Source: an uncultured Solirubrobacterales bacterium (GTDB lineage Bacteria; Actinomycetota; Thermoleophilia; Solirubrobacterales; Solirubrobacteraceae). From it: a DNA stretch of 12,053 nucleotides. Below, piece by piece: positions 6,372 through 12,053 of the stretch (its first letter is position 1; each line of letters opens with the position of its first letter). The stretch lies in NCBI GenBank assembly GCA_903959665.1, contig CAJBXY010000019.1, positions 1 through 12,053 of the forward strand. Direction: 5' to 3'. The notes beneath the pieces were generated by a model, which worked only from the letters and a program-made list of their open reading frames with translations, did not search any database and was not told where the DNA came from. The translations under genes were made by a program, and so were the position numbers.

Positions 6372-7754
6372 GTGGCAAAGAAGAGCCAGCAGCAGTTGAC
6401 CGTAGATCCTGTATTCCCGCGCCCGGGTGACAGCGACAACTTCTCGAAGTACAAGCTTCCGCCCGAGCCGATGCTCCCTGAGGCGGCCTACCAAATCGTC
6501 CACGATGAAGCGATGCTCGACGGCAACGCGCGGCTCAACCTCGCGACCTTCGTAAGCACGACGATGGACGACCACGCGTCAAAGCTCTACAGCGAAGCGT
6601 TCGACAAGAACATGATCGACAAGGACGAGTACCCGGCAACCGCTGAGATTGAGGATCGATGCTGGAAGATCGTCGCCGACCTTTGGAACGCCCCCGATCC
6701 TGAGAAAACAATCGGCACCTCGGCGATCGGCTCGTCAGAGGCCTGCATGCTCGGCGGCCTCGCGCTAAAGCGTCGCTGGCAGCAGGCCCGCCGCGCCGAA
6801 GGCAAGTCAACCGAGAAGCCGAACATCATCATGAGCAGCGCCGTCCAGGTCGTCTGGGAGAAGTTCGCCAACTACTGGGACGTTGAGCCGCGTTACGTCC
6901 CTATCTCGCTAGAGCACAAGACGCTCGACGGCCACGACCTTGAGAAGTACGTCGACGAGAACACGATCGGCCTCGTGGCGATCATGGGCGTCACCTACAC
7001 CGGGATGTACGAACCGATCAAAGAGATCTCGGCGGCACTCGACAGGATTGAGAAGAAGACCGGCTTCAACGTGCCGATCCATGTCGATGCGGCCTCGGGA
7101 GGCTTCATCGCCCCCTTCCTCCAGCCAGAGCTGGAGTGGGATTTCCGCATCAAGCGCGTCCACTCGATCAACACCAGCGGCCACAAGTACGGCCTCGTCT
7201 ACCCAGGCCTCGGCTGGGTCGTATGGCGCAAGCGCGAGTACCTGCCGGATGATCTGATTTTCAAGGTCAGCTACCTCGGAGGCGAGATGCCAACGCTGGC
7301 GATCAACTTCTCGCGCCCCGGCGCGCAGGTGCTGCTGCAGTACTACGTCTTCATGCGGCTCGGCTTCGGCGGCTACCGCGACGTTCAGGCGCGCTGCCGC
7401 GACGTGGCCAAATACTTGTCCAAAGAGATCGGCAAGATGGGTCCGTTCAAGCTCTGGAACGACGGCTCGGACATTCCTGTCTTCGCTTGGTACCTGAAGA
7501 AGAGCGCCAGCCCCAACTGGGATCTCCACGATCTCTCAAATCTGCTGCGTCAGAAAGGCTGGCAGGTGCCCTCATACCCAATGCCAGATGACATGCCGGA
7601 GCTAACCGTTCAGCGTGTAGTCGTCCGTTCGGGCCTCTCATTTGACCTCGCCGACAGCCTGCTCGCAGACATGCGCGTCGCTGTCGACTACCTCGATGGC
7701 CTCGACGGACCGCTACCGCGCGAAGGCCGCGAGATGCGTAGCTTCGCGCACTAA
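6372..7754 (+). CDS. gadB: Glutamate decarboxylase, PLP-dependent (group II)
   Basis: The enzyme decarboxylates L-glutamate to GABA, using one proton per turnover. It is 460 residues, against 466 for E. coli GadB, and can be aligned along its whole length from memory. The PLP lysine is Lys272 in SGHKYGL, the pyridine-binding Asp is Asp239 in HVDAASGGF, and the phosphate-binding GSSEACMLGG includes Ser121 and Ser122. DGNARLNLATF near 50-60 and YLGGEMPTLAINFSRP near 303-318 are also Gad signatures. The protein ends SFAH. Its last His matches the position of E. coli His465, which forms the neutral-pH lock on the cofactor, so pH-gated activity is plausible. The start is GTG at 6372 with a good Shine-Dalgarno. 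No GadC antiporter or regulator is in the window, so acid resistance is inference; GABA-shunt use is equally possible. Confidence 0.95.
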   Translation: MAKKSQQQLTVDPVFPRPGDSDNFSKYKLPPEPMLPEAAYQIVHDEAMLDGNARLNLATFVSTTMDDHASKLYSEAFDKNMIDKDEYPATAEIEDRCWKIVADLWNAPDPEKTIGTSAIGSSEACMLGGLALKRRWQQARRAEGKSTEKPNIIMSSAVQVVWEKFANYWDVEPRYVPISLEHKTLDGHDLEKYVDENTIGLVAIMGVTYTGMYEPIKEISAALDRIEKKTGFNVPIHVDAASGGFIAPFLQPELEWDFRIKRVHSINTSGHKYGLVYPGLGWVVWRKREYLPDDLIFKVSYLGGEMPTLAINFSRPGAQVLLQYYVFMRLGFGGYRDVQARCRDVAKYLSKEIGKMGPFKLWNDGSDIPVFAWYLKKSASPNWDLHDLSNLLRQKGWQVPSYPMPDDMPELTVQRVVVRSGLSFDLADSLLADMRVAVDYLDGLDGPLPREGREMRSFAH

Positions 7755-7762
7755 CGCGGCGG

Positions 7763-8746
7763 CTAGAGACTTAGGCCGGTCAGGTCGCAAAGGAGACGCG
7801 CTGCAACGCTACTGGTGCGCGCCGTAGCTGGCGGCGGGCCGCCGGCGGGAGGGCCGCCCATGTTCGGCATCTGCGTAATCAGCGAGGAGTCAACCTTGCC
7901 GTGGAAGCAGCGGATCGACGAGGTCGCATTCGCAGTCCCGGGAAGCACGTAGTGGTAGATCCCCTTCGGGAACTCCGGCGTGGCGCTCGTGATGCCGTTG
8001 CACTTGTCGAGCTTTGAAGCCGGGATCACCTTGCCCTTGATGTCGCGCTTGCCGTAGATCGGGAAGCCGTCGAAGGCGATCCCGATGATGTGCGAGGGGC
8101 CGGTTGAAGTGTCAACTTCCTTTGAAACGCAAGCCGGTAGCCCGTGGTAGTGGTACTGGCCGCCGCCACCGCCCATCGCCGGCGTCGGGTGGCCACTGCA
8201 GGTATCGACGAAAGGCGCCGTCGAGCCATCTGGGGCTGAAATCGTGAAGTTGCTCGCCATCGCAACGGTGGTGCCGTCACCCTCATACGGGTTGAACAGA
8301 ACCGAGCCCGAGATCATCATGCCGATCGACCCGAGCGGCGCCGCTGTCGTCTTCGAGATCTTCTTCGGTGTGGTCGGGATCTTGTAGTCGTAGTCGTGAG
8401 TCGTGGTTGGGTCCAAGATCGCGGTCGCCGTTGCCGCGGTTGGGACGACGACTCCACCGTTCGGAACGGCGTAGTACTTCGAGCGTGAGTGGTTCGGTAT
8501 CCCGTTCGAACGCAGACGGATCGTGCTCGATCCGTAAGTGACCTTCATGTTCTTGCCCCACGTAGCCTTCTTCAGGCCAGCCTTGATATTGGAGCTGGTG
8601 GTCGCAGTGGTGGTCGCGGCGGTCGTCGCTGCGGCGGTCGCCGCGCTCTCGCTGGATGCAACGCCACCGCAAGCGGCAAGCGATAGGCCGGCGAAGACCG
8701 CTGAGGCTGCTGCAACACGGGCGCGAGAACTAGTTTGAGCTGTCAT
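7763..8746 (-). CDS. YHYH-domain putative lipoprotein
   Basis: The 327-residue protein has an N-terminal export signal (SSRARVAAASAVFAGLSLAAC) with the lipobox LAAC, placing the acylated cysteine at residue 26. A low-complexity Ala/Thr/Ser linker follows (about 31-53). The globular part contains GGGGQYHYHGLP (192-204) and then HIIGIAFDGFPIYGKRD (219-235). This pair defines the YHYH domain (PF14240), a family of unknown function found in secreted proteins. His199, His201 and the C-terminal YHY (264-266) look suited to metal binding, but that is inference. Cysteines at 183, 206, 249 and 280 could form disulfides, which fits a host with DsbA/VKOR. The tail is Gly/Pro-rich. The start is ATG at 8746, giving a canonical signal peptide; an ATG at 8770 adds eight residues. 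It converges with gadB, 8 bases apart. Confidence 0.85.
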   Translation of the reverse strand: MTAQTSSRARVAAASAVFAGLSLAACGGVASSESAATAAATTAATTTATTSSNIKAGLKKATWGKNMKVTYGSSTIRLRSNGIPNHSRSKYYAVPNGGVVVPTAATATAILDPTTTHDYDYKIPTTPKKISKTTAAPLGSIGMMISGSVLFNPYEGDGTTVAMASNFTISAPDGSTAPFVDTCSGHPTPAMGGGGGQYHYHGLPACVSKEVDTSTGPSHIIGIAFDGFPIYGKRDIKGKVIPASKLDKCNGITSATPEFPKGIYHYVLPGTANATSSIRCFHGKVDSSLITQMPNMGGPPAGGPPPATARTSSVAARLLCDLTGLSL

Positions 8747-8762
8747 TGTCCAAACTCTATCC

Positions 8763-8794
8763 AAAAACATAAGAGTACTCTGAGGAAACTCTCT
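8763..8794 (-). terminator. Candidate terminator or regulatory hairpin before the YHYH gene
   Basis: On the minus strand, after the M28 peptidase stop codon, AGAGT and ACTCT can pair around an 11-base loop, with a G-T pair extending the stem. A TTTTT run follows a few bases later (8763-8767 as AAAAA on +). The 3' arm lies within a perfect 10-bp palindrome, AGAGTACTCT (8772-8781). The stem is short and AT-containing, so it would be weak. It may terminate the antiporter-oxidase-peptidase transcript. Alternatively the palindrome may be an operator and the T-run part of the YHYH promoter. Confidence 0.3.
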
Positions 8795-8800
8795 TCGCCG

Positions 8801-9979
8801 CTAGCGAGCCTTCGCCAGGGCCTGTTCGCCGTCGAAGGCTCTGAGGATGCCGGCTGCGATCTCGGTGCAGTTGGTCAGGCAATCGAAGTCAACGAACTCG
8901 GGCAGGTCGCTCGGATGGTGGTAGTGCGGGTAGTAACCCGGGCCGATCGAGAGCAGCGAGATCGCCGGAATTCCCCGCGTGAGCGCCAAGAGCGGATCTG
9001 TCCAGCCGCCGATCCGCCAGCGCTGGGGCACTGGCTGGCCGGCGAGCCGTGCGCCTTCATCGGCTAGAGCCAGTTCATCTTCGCCGTAGCGATGGGTCAT
9101 CAGCGCCCCTTCGGCGGCGGCGACGATCGGCGTGCCGCAGCCGAGCGTGTCGAGCCCCAACACCAGCGTGGTTGTTGGATCTAGATTCCCAGAGCGGTTT
9201 TCGAGGAAGGCGTGAAAGCCGCCCATCCCTGACTCCTCACTGCCGACGAGCGCAAACTCAACCTGCGTGCTGCGCAGCGGAGCGGCCGCGAGCGACGCGG
9301 CCAGAGAGAGCGCGGCGGCGACTCCGGTCGCGTTGTCGTTGGCTCCTGGGACGCTGGCCGAGCGAGCGATGTCGAGGTTCGCCAGCACCGCCAACAGGTT
9401 CAGCAGAGCGGCTGGCACGCCGATCAAGCGGCGTAGAAATGTCCCCCGCTCGAGCAGCGCTGCGATCGCTGAAGCGGCCAGCGCGATCCCTTGCAGCCCG
9501 ATCACCGGCTCAACCTTCTGCGTCCTCAGGTGCCGCTCGGCGCCGCTTTGCGTGATCCGCGGGTTCCAAGCCAGGCCGGTCTTTGCCGCGTCGAGGTGAG
9601 CGACGATCACGACCGTCTGGAGCCGGTCGCCGCTAGGGGCAACGGTGGCGAAGGCGTTTGCGCCTTGCGCGCCGCCCGTAATCCGCCGCCGCCACGGCGA
9701 GCGCCCGCTGGCATCGCGCTCAAGCGAAACGAGCGCGCCGAGCGCCACGAGCGCGCCGCCAATTCCGCCAACCATCTGAGCGAGGAGGCCCACAACGGAG
9801 TGCCCGGCAAAGCTCCACGAATTGGTCGTGCGGCCGAGATAGTGCTCAATGCCAACCTCTGATGCGCCGCACTCGGTCAGCCTGCCTGCGGCCCAGCGGG
9901 CAGCAGTCTGCTCGCCTTCGCTTGCCGAGCCTCGTTCGATTCCCGCTAGCGCTTCAATGTCGGCTTTCAATCGCTCCAC
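8801..9979 (-). CDS. M28-family zinc peptidase with internal membrane helices
   Basis: M28 peptidases are di-zinc aminopeptidases. In the 392-residue form starting at GTG 9979 the metal and catalytic set is complete: His128 and Asp130 (AHLDA), Asp215 (GANDNATG), Glu248-Glu249 (GSEESGMGG), Asp277 (GLDTLG) and His354 (PHYHHPSD). Hydrophobic stretches fit membrane helices at about 59-84 (before the first ligand) and about 159-176 and 183-201 (between Asp130 and Asp215). The peptidase core is thus interrupted by membrane segments. No cleavable signal is evident. The start is the only good choice between the amine oxidase stop and the conserved region, since an ATG at 10240 would lie deep in that gene; TTG at 9970 is an alternative. 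No strong Shine-Dalgarno is visible. It follows the amine oxidase by 41 bases, probably in one transcript. The substrate is unknown. Confidence 0.85.
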   Translation of the reverse strand: MERLKADIEALAGIERGSASEGEQTAARWAAGRLTECGASEVGIEHYLGRTTNSWSFAGHSVVGLLAQMVGGIGGALVALGALVSLERDASGRSPWRRRITGGAQGANAFATVAPSGDRLQTVVIVAHLDAAKTGLAWNPRITQSGAERHLRTQKVEPVIGLQGIALAASAIAALLERGTFLRRLIGVPAALLNLLAVLANLDIARSASVPGANDNATGVAAALSLAASLAAAPLRSTQVEFALVGSEESGMGGFHAFLENRSGNLDPTTTLVLGLDTLGCGTPIVAAAEGALMTHRYGEDELALADEGARLAGQPVPQRWRIGGWTDPLLALTRGIPAISLLSIGPGYYPHYHHPSDLPEFVDFDCLTNCTEIAAGILRAFDGEQALAKAR

Positions 9980-10020
9980 CGGCCGATCGTAACGTTCCGC
10001 GCCGCGCAGGTTTGGCGCTG

Positions 10021-11406
10021 CTAAACGAGCGCGGCAGCGAGCTGAGCGGCTACCGCGTTGGCGGCGTCCTCGCCGGAGCTGACGGCGCCATCCATGTATC
10101 CGGTCCAGCGCGTCGCTGTCTCTGCGCCAGCCCAGTGAATCGGTCCGATCGGCGCGCGCAGGGCGGCGCCGTGGGCGGTCATAGCCCCCGGCGGCATGTA
10201 ACAGACGGGGCAGCCGCGCGTCCAGCGTTCCTTCGCCCAATCCTGCTCAATGTAGGCGACCGGCTCCGCGGCCTGAGCGCCAAACATGCGAACGAACCCT
10301 TCCAACACCGCGGCCTGCCGCGCCTGCGGTTCAAGCTCACCGAGCTCACGGGCGCGGTTGCCGACGACGAAGCCGAGCATCACGCCGCAGCTGCCGTCGG
10401 CCGGCGAATTGTCATAGGTAGCCCGGGCCGGGCCGACTGGATCGATCGCTTGGCCACTGAGACCGTCGTCGCGCCAGAACGGGCGCTGATAGACGGCAAG
10501 GCACTTGATCGCTGCCCCGTGGGGCATCCGTTGAACAAGCTGATCGCGATTCACCGGCAGCAGCGGCTGCCAATCGATGTGCCCTGTGAGCGGCGGCGGG
10601 ATTGCGACGATCACGGCGCGCGCCTTCAGCTCGCGGCCGCCTGCGTGAACGCAAACACCAGCTTCGTCATGATCGATCCTGCTGACCGGGGACTCCAGCA
10701 GAAGCGGCGACTTCAGCTGCTCGGCAAGTCGTAGCGGCACGCTCTGTGAGCCCTCGACGAAGCGCTCCTGTTGAGCGCCGCCCTTGACGTCAATAAGGGC
10801 TGAGAAGGATCCCGCTGCCGAGGTGTAGGCAAGCGCGTGAAGCAGCGAGATGTCGGCCGGTTCGGCGCCCCAGATCACCTCCGCGGCAATCTCAAACATC
10901 AGCGGCGCGCCGGAGGTTGCCGTGTTGCGCGCAAACCAGGAACCGAGCGTCTGACGATCCCACCGCTCGGCCGACTTCGCCGCCCAAGGCTCGGCCGGAT
11001 CAACCGAACGCGCCATCCGTTCAAAGCGCAGCTGGGCTTGGCCGACGTCGGCGAGAACGGCCGGGTTGACTCGCGGAATCGTTCCCTCGTAGCGAACCGC
11101 CTTGCCGTTCCAGTCGATCAGGTTGTCGCCCTCGTCGTAGGTGGCGTGACGCTGAAGACCGAGCTCGTCGGCGAGCGCGTTGATCTTGTACTGCGTCGGC
11201 CCAACCCATTCGCCACCGATCTCGGTCACCTGATCGCCGATCGGCAGTGGTTCGTTGAGGAGCCTGCCGCCAACGCGATCGCGCGCCTCGCAAACGATTA
11301 CCGAAAGACCCTTCGCTTCAAGCTCGCGCGCAGCTACAAGGCCAGCCAAGCCGGCGCCGACAACGATTACATCGGCATCGTTCTGAGCTGAATCGCCGTT
11401 CATCAC
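10021..11406 (-). CDS. Flavin-dependent amine oxidase (MAO-like)
   Basis: These FAD enzymes oxidise primary or secondary amines to aldehydes or imines with release of H2O2. The 461-residue protein has the N-terminal dinucleotide fold VIVVGAGLAGLVAARELE (13-30), then Glu40 and RVGGRL (44-49), as in monoamine and polyamine oxidases. HGAAIKCLAVYQRPFW (296-311) carries Lys301, the flavin-contacting lysine of MAOs. The C-terminal FAD block is HWAGAETATRWTGYMDGAV (424-442). Cys399 in WTRGCPVCYMPPG aligns with the cysteine that binds FAD covalently in human MAO, but the next residue is Pro400 rather than the aromatic-cage Tyr. Tyr437 matches the second cage Tyr. The start is GTG at 11406 (4-base overlap, GTGA) or ATG at 11403 (1-base overlap), so it is coupled to the antiporter gene. 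The amine substrate is not predictable. Confidence 0.93.
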   Translation of the reverse strand: MMNGDSAQNDADVIVVGAGLAGLVAARELEAKGLSVIVCEARDRVGGRLLNEPLPIGDQVTEIGGEWVGPTQYKINALADELGLQRHATYDEGDNLIDWNGKAVRYEGTIPRVNPAVLADVGQAQLRFERMARSVDPAEPWAAKSAERWDRQTLGSWFARNTATSGAPLMFEIAAEVIWGAEPADISLLHALAYTSAAGSFSALIDVKGGAQQERFVEGSQSVPLRLAEQLKSPLLLESPVSRIDHDEAGVCVHAGGRELKARAVIVAIPPPLTGHIDWQPLLPVNRDQLVQRMPHGAAIKCLAVYQRPFWRDDGLSGQAIDPVGPARATYDNSPADGSCGVMLGFVVGNRARELGELEPQARQAAVLEGFVRMFGAQAAEPVAYIEQDWAKERWTRGCPVCYMPPGAMTAHGAALRAPIGPIHWAGAETATRWTGYMDGAVSSGEDAANAVAAQLAAALV

Positions 11407-12053
11407 TTGATTGAACCACTTGCGGCAACTTCAGAGCGGCGCGCCAGCAAGCGGCGTGAGAACGGGTCGGCAAAGCGCGTCGCAAGCGAACCGATCAGCG
11501 CTAGGGCAAGCACGTAACCGGCGGTTACAGGGCCGATCCGCGCGTCGACGCCGGCGGCAACGGCCAGCGAGGCGATCACGATTGCAAACTCGCCGCGTGG
11601 AATCAGCACCGTCGCAGCACGCAGCTTCGCTGAAAGACGGCCCCCGGCGCGGGAGGCCACGTACCAGCCGGTCAGCATTTTGCCGGCGATCCCGGCGGCG
11701 CAGAGCAGCGCCACCCAGCCGATCTCAGGCAACAGGCCACCGAGGTCGATCTGCAAGCCGAAGAAGACGAAGAAGGCAGCGGCAAAAAGGTCGCGCAGCG
11801 GTGCCAGCGTGCTGCGCGTGCGGTCGGCGAGGCGACCGGAGACGACGATCCCAACGAGGAAGGCGCCAACCGCCGCCGATACCTGCACCAGCTCAGCTAA
11901 ACCGGCTACGAGCAGTGTCACGCCGAGCATCATCAAGACGAGCGATTCCCCGGCCGCAGACCCGAAGGCCCGTTCAGCGTGCGAGGCGCCGCGAACGGCG
12001 AAGAAGAGCACGAGCGCAACGACGGCGAGCGCAACGGCCATCGAACCGAGCGC
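11403..12053 (-). CDS. Cation:proton antiporter, C-terminal part (partial)
   Basis: This is the C-terminal part of a Na+/H+ or K+/H+ exchanger of the CPA2 (KefB-like, PF00999) family, an inner-membrane carrier. About 216 residues are visible. The frame stays open to the window edge, so the Met codon at 12041 is internal. Several hydrophobic helices are seen. Diagnostic pieces are QVSAAVGAFLVGIVVSG, then LRDLFAAAFFVFFGLQIDL, and LIPRGEFAIVIASLAVAAG. The last matches the conserved GEFA helix of CPA2 carriers. The protein ends in a short tail (SEVAASGSIK), without an attached TrkA-N/C domain, so any regulatory RCK subunit would be separate and outside the window. The stop overlaps the amine oxidase start. 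Ion preference cannot be decided. Confidence 0.88.
   Translation of the reverse strand, partial: ALGSMAVALAVVALVLFFAVRGASHAERAFGSAAGESLVLMMLGVTLLVAGLAELVQVSAAVGAFLVGIVVSGRLADRTRSTLAPLRDLFAAAFFVFFGLQIDLGGLLPEIGWVALLCAAGIAGKMLTGWYVASRAGGRLSAKLRAATVLIPRGEFAIVIASLAVAAGVDARIGPVTAGYVLALALIGSLATRFADPFSRRLLARRSEVAASGSIK

Noticed and set aside
8590..8650. Repetitive GGTCGC/GGTGGTCGC-like tract that resembles a tandem repeat.
   Set aside because: It encodes the Ala/Thr-rich linker of the lipoprotein. The units are imperfect, and no intergenic repeat or CRISPR structure is present.
9980..10240. An 87-residue extension of the M28 peptidase.
   Set aside because: It is the antisense-free alternate frame inside the amine oxidase C-terminus, Arg-rich and without M28 similarity.
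9862..10734. A 290-codon open frame on the plus strand opposite the amine oxidase.
   Set aside because: Shadow of the oxidase C-terminal half. No domain, and the composition is that of GC-rich antisense.
1..12053. Search by eye for tRNA genes, riboswitches, insertion sequences, attachment sites and defence genes.
   Set aside because: No such structures were recognised. The window is almost fully occupied by conserved metabolic and membrane genes, with no flanking repeats or transposase-like frames.

Overview
The window is about 12 kb of GC-rich bacterial chromosome, tightly packed with metabolic and envelope genes. I see no mobile elements, tRNA or rRNA genes, CRISPR arrays or phage genes. 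High GC, frequent GTG starts, very short intergenic gaps and a VKOR/DsbA-type oxidative folding pair fit an actinobacterial lineage. I lean towards Thermoleophilia (Solirubrobacter-like), but this is inference from gene style; no rRNA is present to confirm it.

Layout, left to right. (1) Positions 1-1207, + strand: the last codons of a probable O-acetylhomoserine sulfhydrylase (metY), then homoserine O-acetyltransferase (metX). Together they form a direct-sulfhydrylation methionine operon. An 8-bp perfect inverted repeat sits on the metX stop codon. (2) Positions 1219-5790, - strand, transcribed right to left: an anchored DsbA-like thiol oxidase, a VKOR-family disulfide-generating membrane protein, aconitase (acnA), and a cyclase/kynurenine-formamidase-family metal hydrolase. 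The gaps are 7 bp, an 11-bp overlap, and nearly zero, so this looks like one operon. The hydrolase reading frame continues upstream of its first ATG through a family-typical N-terminus that has an ATA codon where the initiator is expected. (3) Positions 5867-7754, + strand, divergent from region 2: a DUF427 protein followed by glutamate decarboxylase (gadB-like), which keeps a C-terminal His. (4) Positions 7763-12053, - strand, right to left: a cation:proton antiporter cut by the window edge, a flavin amine oxidase overlapping it by a few bases, an M28-family zinc peptidase with membrane helices inside the catalytic domain, and a YHYH-domain lipoprotein. A hairpin plus T-run lies before the lipoprotein gene.

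How the genes work together. MetX makes O-acetylhomoserine for MetY. The DsbA-like protein oxidises exported thiols and would be re-oxidised by VKOR, which passes electrons to quinone. Aconitase is translationally coupled behind VKOR without an obvious biochemical link. The glutamate decarboxylase consumes protons and could serve acid tolerance or GABA formation, but no GABA antiporter is visible. The amine oxidase and antiporter are coupled in one transcript. There is no clear novel multi-gene defence or mobile system. The most unusual points are the membrane-interrupted M28 peptidase, the VKOR-aconitase coupling, the ATA start question, and the altered aromatic-cage position in the amine oxidase. 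No gene-free stretch longer than 300 bases exists; the largest gap is the 76-bp divergent region at 5791-5866.
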